DNA of 64,000 nt. Origin: Paragonimus skrjabini miyazakii. Its lineage: Eukaryota > Platyhelminthes > Trematoda > Plagiorchiida > Troglotrematidae. The notes beneath the pieces were generated by a model that saw only the letters and a program-made list of their open reading frames with translations, was not told where the DNA came from and searched no databases. Each line of letters starts with the position of its first letter. Position 1 is the first letter of the stretch. Below are positions 13,036-25,300 of this stretch, one piece after another. The stretch covers positions 31,981-95,980 of the forward strand of contig JTDE01002255.1 of the NCBI GenBank assembly GCA_014338405.1, given 5' to 3'. The position numbers and the translations under genes were made by a program.

Positions 13036-13251
13036 AAAATAATACTATATCATTTTGAAAGTTTTCCAGTGTGGTTTCACAAGAAATATTTGTCCTTTTT
13101 TAATAATAGTTTCACATTTGTTAGTATATGCTAACATGCTTGTACACAAAAATTTCGACCAAGTGGCGGCTGGACAAGTGAGATGGGTGATGCAGGTCGT
13201 TCATACAGTGCTGTAGTAGTAAGCGTTGTGATGTTTGTTTGAAGCGTTTAG

Positions 13252-13358
13252 ATCCCTGATGATTTCCCTGGTTATTCACATAATGAAATCCGACTTTCCT
13301 CACGTTATCAAGATTACATTGAAAGTATTCTTGTTCCAAATGGACTGATCAAAGACAG
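13252..13358 (+). CDS. HGPRT: HGPRT exon A (first recognisable exon)
   Basis: Opens after a TTTAG acceptor that itself forms an in-frame TAG at 13249-13251, so the reading frame cannot extend further upstream without splicing. Encodes the segment from IPDDFPGYS to VPNGLIKDR and ends in phase 2 at a GT donor (13359). The 36 residues cover the N-terminal part of the core that in homologues precedes the first beta strand. The initiator ATG must be on an upstream exon. An antisense CR1 LINE begins about 220 bp upstream, so that exon could lie within or beyond it. Confidence 0.9.
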
Positions 13359-16300
13359 GTATGATTAGTTCATTGAGCATTTTTAATTTCGTTTGATGGA
13401 AGACTGGAAAAAATGGCCACTGATATAATTAACAATTTGGAAAAAAAGAAATCGACTTCCTTGACGCTCATTTGTATTTTGAAGGGTGGCTTCAAGTTCG
13501 CATCCGATTTAAGTGAAAAGCTTGAGGCAACTGCGTACGCTAAAGGTAAAGGTGTCACAATACATATGGATTTCATTGTTGCCAGCACCTATGTGGTTAG
13601 TCATTTTTCAATTGGTTTCTTAATCTTACAAATATGGTTAAAGAATGACCGGGTCGGTCACGAAACGCAACTGAGGCCTTGTAGCGACCTGAAGAAGTTT
13701 CAGAACAGAGTAAGTAAATTTTTTAAATTTCTTTTCTGCGATCGTCACTTTTCTCGCGTTACTATATTATTATATAATGCTGAAATGGGGATTCAACGTA
13801 ATTCACCCCTAATTGTGCTAGCATGGCAGCAACAATCATTCTGTCGGTGATCAAATATGCGTATGTGCACTCAAGCTCACAACACAGCAGTGCATTTTTA
13901 TTAATAGTGCAAACATATATTATTAGGTTTTCTATTAAGGTTAGCCGTAAAAAGTGCCGTGTGTGAAATAGTAGTCCGTTATTAACTGTCCTGTTTTTAC
14001 ATGTCTTGCTTTTGGTTGTCGTTCCTGAGTAAATACCCAGTGAACATTATTGTGGACCGTGTAATTGAAACCTATGCCAAAAACGGTCGACAGCATTTGA
14101 GCGATTTCGTGAAAACGTCTAATCACTATAGTGATTATTATGTCGGAAAAGCAAATCCTGTTACGGTGAAACAAATTTGATCCCGACGGTCTTGAAATTG
14201 AAGCACCGGAATGAAAACTTTAATTTACACACTCGTAAGCTAGTATGGCTGCAGAATAGGGTCTCTGGGGCATCGTACTGGCCAGAGCGTATTTCAGACG
14301 AACAACCGTTAGCTATATGTTAACATCAATACTGCCCTACTTCTTCATTTCCGTACCTATCGATAACTCATTTCACCAGCTACCTGTTTATTCATCTTAT
14401 CAGCTTAGGCGCTAATTGGTGCTAGATCAGAAATGAGATAATGGCCGCTGATGGGCACAACGTGCTTTGCGCAAAGTAACGTAGTTCAAGTGTATCCATC
14501 TGTGTATTATTTCCATCGTTGGACTTGCGGTCTGTGTGGGTCATCACTAACCCGAATCATGTTAAGGCCACGTGCTGTAAGAGAAGCGATAAAGTGTTGA
14601 TATTTGCTTAGCGTCATACACTTACAGGTGCGTTTATTTTAGATAACCAGCTTCAGATTTCCTAAAGTCAGTGCGCCACTACAACGAAAAGCGTATGATA
14701 TTTTAAGACGAGAAAGCTGTTAACACAAAAAGGCACTCGTGAGTCCGATGTGACCAGTGTAGTGGACAAGTGAGTATGCTCTCGGCTTTCGTCCACCAAC
14801 AGTTAAAGCCGCCTTTCTCGAAGGGCAATCGAAATGTAGTCCAAGAAGGCATCGGATCAAAAGAACACGGTAGGGTTTGTAAACAAGTCATACACTTCCA
14901 GCAGTGTTTGAAAATATGATAAGTAGTTAGCCTTTGTCTAGTCTAGAACCAACCGCCACAACCTAGAGAAGGACGGAGAAGAACGCCAGATAAGCCTCGG
15001 TCCACTCGGTGGCACTTAAAATTGCCCTAAGCAAAAAGTGAGTGGAACTCCCGTGTACGCTGAACAACAGTCGAAGAGCTGCAAGCGATATGGCGTTGAA
15101 GAATAGAATAACAGATAAATCTTTAGGAAATTGGTATACATCCGCAGCGTTCAATTGGGTGCATGGCTGAAAGAAGTGGTACTGAGTTCCTATCAGGCTT
15201 CCTGTAGCAGGCGTACACACAAACATATATACAGAGGTGACAATTGAGAGGACACGGTTGCTGCCTGGATCTTCATGAAAACAGCACGATTGTTGGTCTC
15301 TACACTAAGCAGAGCTTGGGTGCGAGAGGTTTTTTGTCACTAGCGTAGTTTGTGACCGGTCTACCTGGCTTACTTATTCTACACTTTCACGCATTGTGGT
15401 AAACAATAGGTTGGGTAACCGGAAACGGAAACGGGTAATTCCACTCTCGGCAGTTCGTGAAATCTGTCTGCTTTGGACGCTCATGATACTTTGTAATTAC
15501 TGAAACGAGGTTCTCATTGCATACTGCTGAAGCTTGGTTTACTGAATATACTCAGTCCTGACCTGTACTGCTACCTTGACGTGGTGGTCAGGTCAGTGTG
15601 CTGGTTTGATTCGGCGGGCTATGCTGACTAGGACCTCCCTTCTTCCGGATGCAACCTTGTCACACAGGCCAACAGGAAATAGTCAGACGAAAAGCAGATG
15701 TACTCGTAGGGTTGTATATCGTACAACTGACCGCATAGGAGCAGGACCCCATGGGCGTACAGTAGGACTATTTCTTTAGTTACGGTACTGCTGTCTTCTG
15801 CATCCGGAAGGAAAGGGTTAGCAAAGGTACCCCTAAGCAAAGTACACTTTGATCACCCAGCGGCTGACCGTGACCACCGGCGTATTATCCAGTACGATCA
15901 AAAAACACCCGGTGTCACTCAAAAGTCTGATGTAGCTTTGAATACATCCACTGGGCGCAGCAGTATTCAGAAACAGACATTAATGTCTTACTCACTGCAC
16001 CCTCGGGCTAGGTAAGCCCTTCATATCCAGGTGATTAAGGTTTTAGAGTAACTGGATCCTGATAGGGTCCTAAAGAAAGCCCTTTATCCTGTTGTCTCGC
16101 AAGTCAGACGTTTGGGTCAGGGACTCGGAGTGGAGTCCCTCAAGTCAACCTCCTTCCGCGGACTAAACGACCGGGAAGTATCGGGAGTTATTGCTCTCCC
16201 GACAGTGACATTATTCATTCACTAGGACTTCCACTATTTCACTCCCAAAGTCTTCTGCCTTCTATGTGCTTTCGAGTAATACTTGTTTTCTGTGGCTAAG

Positions 16301-19300
16301 ACAACTGGTAAACATTGGCGCCTTCAATGTCCGCACTCTCCGACAAGTCGGTCAGTAAGCTGCTCTAGCAAGTGCTCTCTAAAGTCTGGGGCTTGATGTT
16401 TGCTGTGTGTTGGAGACGCAAGTCTACGATTCGATAATGTGGATAACGATTCTAGGACAGTTATTTACCTGTGCTTACTTCTACATAACTATCGATCCAA
16501 GTGCTTCTTTCTTAAGCTTTCTGGTGACGCTGCAGCGGAATCTTGTGATCAAGCTGAAGTGGGAATCGCGCTGAATTCCAGAACAGAGCAATGTTTGCCA
16601 AATTGGGTCCCAGTGAACAGTCGTTTATGTTTTGTCAGATACAATACATCGGTTTACGTCTGTCAACGGAAATCAGAAAAGCGTCATATATGCGTTGTGT
16701 CGGCGTACACTCCAACAGACAGCTCTTCAGTTGCCACCAAAAAGGCGTCCCGTGACGCCCTCATTGACCTTCTTCAACTGACTAAACACCCTGAAATCAT
16801 CATACTGGCTGGTGATTTGAATGCTCAACTCGGTCGCCTTTCTTCAGAGAAGAAGCGGCTAGGAGGTATGATTGGCACAACACACTGACAGTGACAAAAG
16901 TCTGCTGCAGCTGTGCACATCCCCTGGTCCACATTCCCACATAGGCAGAGGCACGGTGTTACCTAGCGACCTCGCAGTGCTTCTCAGCCATAGACACAGC
17001 CAAATCTTATGGCAGCGTCGCTCTGCTAATGAATGTCTTGCCTTCTAGAGCAACCATCTGGACTCGGACTAGGCTGTTGTGCATGCCAGTTCTGTTTTGA
17101 CATTTGCCCAGAAGTCACGTGCTCGTAAATGCAAGATACTTAACTAGCGTCCGGGCAAGCAGAGTGTAAAGAACGCTTACCAGAAGGCATTGGTGAACAA
17201 ATCACTGAGTTCGAGTCAGGTGAGAGACCCTAACGAACATTGGGAACAAATCACAGCAGCTATGAAAGCGTGCTATAGAGACGTGTGTTCCGAGGAAACT
17301 GTTCAGTTGCGATAGAACTAGATTTTTGTCACGTCGGTAAACCTCATAAGCAAGCGTAGCTCGAGTTCACCTGGATCTAAGTATGATGACGACCGTCAAA
17401 GAATTAGGTGAAAGCTGACTCAAAGCTTACGCAAAAACCATGAGCATCACTCTGTCAAACAGTCGAACGAGGTAGAACGAGCTTTTTTTACTTATCCGTG
17501 GCTGTGCTGACCGCCGAGTTGGTGTAAGTGGGACCATATGTGAAAAAAATGGTTCACTTATCACCAGCTAATCGGGTGGTTTTGACAGGTGGACTGAACA
17601 ATCTGAGGAACAGTTCAGTTGACTTCAATTACATCACGTAAACGACGAGGCCCGAATGACCAGTTTATTGAGTTCCAGACAGCCCTCCTTCGGAAGTGGC
17701 TCTGGAGCTTAAGATATTGAAGCGTAACAAGGCTCCTGGACCGGATCCTCTCTGTTTCTCTCTCCAAGAATGGCGAGGAAATGTTGATACCAAAACTGAC
17801 GAAACTGCCCCGGATGATTTGGGGATCTGAAGAGGTACCTCGTGGTTGGTGCCTATTAACAGTACGGGGAGCCTAAAGTCTAAGTGACAACCACGAAAAC
17901 TATCGTATGTTGTGTCCAAGTTACTCACTGGCCTCATATTACGTCGACTCATTAGGTGTAGAGGAAGTCAGATAAGCAAAGTACGGGCGGGATTCCTATT
18001 CTTTCGTGGGTGCGTCAATCACATTTTTACTATGCGACGGATCTTGAAACGTTGGCACTCATAGACAGCTCACGGTCGTGGTCTTTGTAGGCCTGAAGGC
18101 TGCTTTTGATTCAGTTGCTCATAGCGTTTTCTGGGACTGTCTTCTTCGCAAGGTAGTACCTGGGAATCACGTAAATCTGTTGAGGTCAGTGTATGTCCAT
18201 TTTGAAAGCAAGATGAGAGTTTATGGACCACTGTCTCGGCCGTTCATCATTTGTAGTGGTGTTCATCAAGGGTGTCCGATTTCCTTCTAGTTGTTCAGTC
18301 TTGTCATGGACGACACTCTGGAAAGTTTAGTTAATGAATCTAGTGCGCTTGGGGTTGGGCTTCTTCTAGCAGCTAGGCTGACCTATCTAGAGCACGTAGA
18401 TGACATTGTTTTAGTTAGCCCCTTCACTGAAGACATGCAGACTATGCTGAACAAAGTGAATGACCTGACTGGTTTCTATGGAATGCGTTTCGCACCTTCA
18501 ATGTGCAGGGTACTGCCTTAAAACTGGGGCGTTTCCACTCCTGCTTGCTTCATCCCCATAATCCGCTTGAGACTATAGACAGTTTCACTTATTTGGTTAG
18601 CACTATCTCATTGGCTTGTAATATTGCTGATAAGATATTAGCAAGGATAACAATTACACGGGCTGGCTTCACAATCTGCGTCATCTATGACGTCGAAAAG
18701 ACGCCCGGTTGTTGCCAAAAGGGAGGGTTCATAATGCTTGTGTACGTTCTGTTTTACTCTGTGATTCGGAAGCGTAGCCTGCTATAACAAAGATGTAAGC
18801 GGGCTTGCTGTGTGTTGATTATCGTTGTCTCCACCAGTTAGACCACATTAAGTGAGCTGATCGCGTAAGCAGTGTGGCTGTTCGCCGGCGCATATTTCGA
18901 ACCGCTCGGGATGGGCGATCAATTGGTCAACCAATCGCATTACACAGCCTGCGTTCTGCCTGCCATATGCTCGTTTACCGCACCGGGCATTATATACTGA
19001 AACCACCAACAGTCTGATGAAACCTTTTGGTCGTCAAGCGACGATGTGGTCAGGAAATGTGAAGATCCTGACTGCTCTATTGAGCAAAGTGAGTAGGTGT
19101 CGCTTGCCTGGATGGGGTCCTCGTGATCACTCAAACTGCTGGTTAGTGACGCTATCCGAGATGGCGGTGTGTCGCAGTCAATGGCGTACCTGTATCCACA
19201 CCATTTCTAATTCTTCTGCTTAGTCTTCTTTTAATAATGTTCAAACTTCTTGGTAGCGTTTTCTTCCAGGATACTCCACNNNNNNNNNNNNNNNNNNNNN

Positions 19301-22300
19301 NNNNNNNNNNNNNNNNNNNNNNNNNNNNNNNNNNNNNNNNNNNNNNNNNNNNNNNNNNNNNNNNNNNNNNNNNNNNNNNCTGGATGGGGTCCTCGTGATC
19401 ACTCAAACTGCTGGTTAGTGACGCTATCCGAGATGGCGGTGTGTCGCAGTCAATGGCGTACCTGCATCCATATCATTTATAGTTCTTCCGTCTAGCCTTC
19501 TGTTATTAATTTTCAAACTTCTTGGTAGCGTTTTCTTCCAGGATACTCCACGTCACTGTTGAAGTATGTGGTGGCCTGGGTCACAGAACCTTCCGATCAG
19601 GCTCTTGGCCGTTATGATGGTGATGAATGACCTGGATTCCCATCTGCATCGGAAGATTTCTAATCTGGTTTCATGGTTTATTTCGATGTTTGAAGAAACA
19701 CGAATTAAACTGGTGTCACTCACGATTTACGTGTGCGAGTTATAGTCATGTCATACATGTTAACACTCGGACCACAAGGCCATGTGTCAGAAAATTGCTC
19801 CATTTTCGACAACCTCCAACTGTCAAGCGTAAGGACTGTCGTATCTTCATGTTCGATCTCGTTGATGTTTTGTGCTAACTACAAGGATAAGGCTCATCGT
19901 CTATACCCTCTGTGCCTAGTGTGTGTTGTTTTTCTCCTCATTTATTCATCTACAGTCGTTTAGACCTCTCTACAATCCTTGCTGCATCGTTAAGTGGGAA
20001 AGTAAGTGTCGCCTACCATTCCAGACACAGGAGTTTCGACGGCATGTCATAGATTTTAAGATATTAATACACCCCTGACAATCGTCTTAATAAATAACTC
20101 CAGTGCGTCTGTTTGTTGATATGTGTAGGCTATTACCATTCAACAGAGTGTATACATCGTAGATTGATGGACTTCTAGTAGGTCATGTGTACGCTGTCTA
20201 AATAATAATACTGAAATGAAGTCGAAAGCTGTCCAGCAAGTTAACTGACTGCCTAACATCAGATCACGTCAATTAAGATTGGGTAAACGTTTACATCTTT
20301 CATACTTTCATCTGCAATATTAATTTAAGTGACGTCACTATGAGACGACCCATAAAACTACGTACTGTTGTAGAACTTATTTTTTTACACATGTTTGAAA
20401 CCGTATGAACATATATTTAACATGAATCTTTGATTAGTGATCTAGTATGAGTTATGAGTTTCAACATTATTATACCTAAAAGTTTTGCACTTTAATGTTG
20501 TCTATTTTATTTTTAAATTTGTTGCATCGAAACCTATAAATTGTGGCATGTTCAGCATCGGAATTGCTTCTCATATCACGTGGTTTTCCAAGTCTTTTCT
20601 TTATATAGTTCTTTCTACTCTTAGATATTTACTGATGGGTTTGTTTCGTAATATCAAAAGTTGATTTCCATGTGTATAACATTTTTTATTTCATTTGTGA
20701 GTCTCTTCCGGCTTTAATCTGACTCACATATGGCACGTAAATGACATTGGTGTACCCAACTCTTCTACTAAGAGCATGCTGACCACGCTGAGTAAGATGA
20801 ATGGTCGGATTTACCAATATCTAACGTACTTTGGTTTCATGACTGGGGCGTTCCGACTTCTGCTGATCTGTTTGAGACTGTGAAACGCTTTATACAATTG
20901 AGCAGAACGGTTTTGTTGGTTTTCACTATTGCAAATAAGGCGTTATCCAGAATAGTCAAATCAAATCTCACTGCTAACTTGTTTCATCTTTGTCCACGGA
21001 AAGGTGTCTGATGCCTGTATGCGTTTCATTTTTTGTGATTTGAACGCATAGCTTGTTCGTGATGAACGTGTTAGCAGACTGGCCGTGTTTGTGTACTCCT
21101 GCTTCTGTCATTTAGCTCATACTGCGTGAGGTGTTTGCATCAGAAACGCGCGTATTTCATAAGACTCGGGATGTGCCGTCAACTAGTTAGCTAACAAAAG
21201 TGTGCAATCTAAAGTGGTTGAGACATAAACTGCATTTACTATCTGTGCATTTGTTAAACGAGGCATTGTTCACCAAATGTACCAACGACTTTGGCATTGT
21301 CCATTCCGCTGAGTAAATAAGCGTTGTCTTTCTGAGTAATAATCGTATGATAATTCTCGTTGACAGTTGCACACGGTATTCTTCATGACATCGTACTACA
21401 ATCGATATCGTGTTTGAATCAACTCTATTACTTTTTTCAATTGCACTTACTTTAAGGTTTACTTACCTTTTGAACGAATTGCTGTGAAATATTTTTCGTC
21501 ACTGTCGTAATGAATGATGGATTTGTCTACAGTACCATGTAGTCTGGCTCATGGATTTTTACGAATTCATGAATAAGCAAATAGGTTACATAAATACAAA
21601 AAGACAATAGTATGGTTGAGTTATTGGTTTCGTGTATTAAAGGCGGATAACTTCTTGAACATCTGTTTGTCTTTTGAGTGACTGTCATTTTGAGCATTTC
21701 GAAGAACGTCTGTTTTAATTTATTCATTTTATTTGGATACTTCACTCATTACTTTCAGTATACCTTGTTAATTTGGTCGGTAACTTTTGGTTTTCCATGG
21801 AGGAACCGTATGGTTCAACTTGACTGTCTGTTTAGGGCCTAAATAAAATACGGTAGCTCTCCAATTTTGGTATTTTATTATATCTTGTGAATCACTGGAT
21901 ACCGGTTAAGGCAAGTAACTTCTTTTTTTACTTACGACATATCGTTACCAAATATTTGCGGTCTTATTGCTGTGATGTTCCCACTTAGCTACTAAAAACG
22001 TTTTCAGTCTCTTCTGAGTATTCATGTATTCATTCACTTTCCTCATTCCAAAGAGCTTAAACTACGAACATACCTTATTATGAAATTACTTGTGACTCAG
22101 CTCTTGTCAATTTGAACGCATAAATTATTCTTATGAAAATCGTTTGAAAACATTTTATGTTTATCCGTTTAGTTTTGTCTGTATCTTGTGTTTGGTACTT
22201 TTTGCCCATCAATTTGCATTAGGTATTCGGTTGAATGTGATAATTCTTTGCTCGGAATCATTAATTATTCTGTTTGTATCCCTGTCACCATCAGGTAAAT

Positions 22301-25300
22301 CACTGAAACGCAAACTGCCATAGGAAACCCTGAAACAGATGTATAGGCATTTCGAGTTACTGAACACCAGTTGGTGAAGATTTTGTTGATTACGCATATA
22401 GCGTAGTAAATCAAACGTACTGATGACCTGTCTCTGAATGATTTTGGAGATAGATTAATGTTTTCTTCAGCCATGTAATAAAGTGTATACATGATGCGAA
22501 ATCAATAGGTAAAATAATTTGAGAATACTCTTGACAGCGAAAAATTAAGCAGGGTTAAGAAGAAGATCTGATTCAGAAAGCTTTACTGCCAAAGCTCAAG
22601 ATTCATTTGGCTCTCACCGCCTCGCATCATAGTTCCCATATTATTTTCAAGTTATTGTGCATAAAAATAACATTCACTTCCGTAAGCGTGATTACTTATC
22701 ATCTTTCATAACATCTGCAAGCGAAGTAGATTGACGAAGCCCCTTCATGGTCCTAACTACCTTACAAGCTCTGTTAAAATAAGGATCTCGTTTTCCTTAC
22801 AAAAAAAGACTTGCGTGTAAAGGATGTGTTGGATATCTAACTTTATCTTCATTGTCGAAAATAAACACGGAAAACTGCATAACTGCCGCTGAAGCCTTGG
22901 TAATTTGCTTCAATTTGCGTTGTAAACGGACACTGCTAACCACTTCTTAAGATTTTGATAGTCTATCGTTTTATACGGGTTCGACTCACTTTGTCACTTC
23001 CTTAATTCATTTCCCAAGGATTTGAATAATTCTTTTCGCTGAAAACCTGCAGCTGTTCAAACCAGCATTGTTAGTACTGTGCACATCACTTATTCAATTT
23101 TTTGTAATGGATGTGATTTGACTTACTGTGCGATTATTTTGATTGAATTTATTCCATGAATTTCTCCGTACTATTGACTCGGGTATTCTCCCGTTTTAAG
23201 ATTTTACAACTTACCTGACCTTGAAGCTTCAAAATGGTCTGTAGCTTGTGTTTGCGAATACCTGCAGTTTACATGTACTGGAACCTTTTTATTCCGTACT
23301 CTTATTTCATGTTTGATCGTTCACACTAGCTGATGGTTACCGCACCAATGATATAAATCTATTTTAATCAGAAACGTAGTGTTGCATTGTGTTTCTTTTA
23401 TGATAGAATCAAAGCGAAACATTTTTTTGGATTCTCCGTCGAATGCTTGTTTCAACGTTTCGTTTATATGCGGTGTTTTCAGGACTTGCTTGTTGTTGAA
23501 GATCTGATCGACACAGGCACAACATTGCACAAATTGGTTGCTTATTTAAGCTCCTTGAAACCACACTCTCTTGAAGTCGCCAGGTTAGTACATGAGTTTT
23601 TGTTGTGCCGTTTTTTAGGTGATAATAATGAAAAATAATTTAATAATTATGTAAACAACTGTCTTAGAACCTCATTAGTACCTGGCTTTGCAATTAGTCT
23701 GATGGTCACGTAATTTATAAAACTCACACTTGAAGTTTATCTTCAACCCACGTTGTAAACACTTGGGGACTATCATCATTGGCTCAATTTTCCTCCTTTT
23801 CAGCTTGTTAATAAAACGTCGACCAGAATGTGCCTCGTTCCAGCCTGACTGTGAGTTTTTGAATTACTTGTTTCGTTCTTAATGAATGGGGTTGCATCTG
23901 TTGATATTTTGGGATTTCTTGGGGTTTATTTGCGCACTTAAAAGGTAGCTATACTATAAACTAAGAGTTTGGTGTCATTGGGACACTGATTTTCAGTAGT
24001 TCTTATCTGTATCGTTTGATGCCATTTAAATCAGCCTCGTGAATACTCATGTTAATATTGGTCAGTGGTATGTATGCGTTATTGAGCATATACCACCAGC
24101 AGCAACAACGTCAGCAGTACATCAGTGACACGCTCAGGTGCCTAACTGTAATAGAACTGCAATGAAAAACCTTAGCCAAGTAACGGAGATGAGTAGAGAT
24201 AAGGCTCAACCACTAAAACCAGCTACATCTATGCTCAACCATTCATGCTTGATGCGCCTACACTTTTCAAACAAACTAGGATGTAAGCGAAATAAAAACC
24301 TCATCAATAAGACAAATTTTTTGCGGCGTTCACTACCCCGCACCACTTATTGTACACAGTTTTCGGACAAATCGGCTAAACGTCTAAAACGCTCACCCCA
24401 ATGAGCTCAGTTAGCCGGCATCTTACTTAAAAGCTCCATCGCTGTCTGAATAGCGAGGACTCATTCCGAGAGGTAAATCCGACCTATAGTGGCTAACCGC
24501 CTCAGGAATTACTTCCGCTTTCTATAGCAGCCATAATGTCTGCCTAGCACCCTTCGTCTGCTCGGAGTAACAGACTATTATTGAGAATATTTAGTATATA
24601 GCCTAAACATGTAATTCGGAACATTTTGGACGTAATTATACTGATCTGTCGCATAATCCTCTGAAACAGTAGTTAATCAATGTTTGCTCGACAATTCTGT
24701 AAAAATGCTGTAAGGACCGTCTGTGTTGTGATGAAATTGTCAAAACGTATATGTGATGTGTACGCAGTTTGTATTACTTGACCTCGTTCTATCCACTTTT
24801 ATTTTCATTTTGATAACTCTGTTCTATAACATTTCACGTCACGGTTACAATGAACGGCGGTTCTAGCCATAGTACCATCTGGTCAGGCTCATGGGTGTTA
24901 GAAACAAATAAATGGATGAGGCTTTAATTTCTTGTGTTTCATATATGGTGGTTTGTCTGCAGAAAACTTCCCTTTTCCTTTATGAGTTCGATCATCTCTC
25001 TCTGTTTTGTAACAACTTATATTTTAGATGTGGGTTTTGAGGTCCCTGATCGATTCATTGTTGGCTACGCAATCGATTACAATGATAATTTTCGGGAGCT
25101 TCCAGTAAGTGCATTGTTTACCTTCTCTATTATGCCTTTCTAATTGTGTTTGTCAGGCAAGCGTGATATTCGAGAGTGTATACGTTAGCTTAGTTAGTTA
25201 GTTAGTATTTACTGAGACTGGCTGAATTCAAATCAAGCACACAACGATAGCTTACTCGAATGTTTTGAACTTAGAAACACGTCAGGGATGGAAGCAAAAC

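Larger units (their letters stand above)
15550..19620 (+). mobile_element. RTE-clade LINE, copy A, in HGPRT intron 3
   Basis: Sense to HGPRT. From 16310 an apurinic endonuclease is readable in pieces: IGAFNVRTLRQVGQ at the start, YTPTDSSSVATKKASRD, then ILAGDLNAQLGRLSSEKKR (GDLN catalytic motif). Reverse transcriptase follows: LKRNKAPGPDPLCF near 17710, FFRGCVNHIFTMRRIL near 18005, LKAAFDSVAHSVFWDCLL near 18095, CSGVHQGCPISF near 18255, and the palm motif as HVDDIVLVSP near 18395 where a Y/F-A-D-D box is expected. Many stops and frameshifts, so inactive. The 3' part (about 18800-19620) is non-coding, contains a 100-N gap and a 272-bp tandem duplication, and ends at a TGATGGTGATGA tail typical of these elements here. 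Confidence 0.82.
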
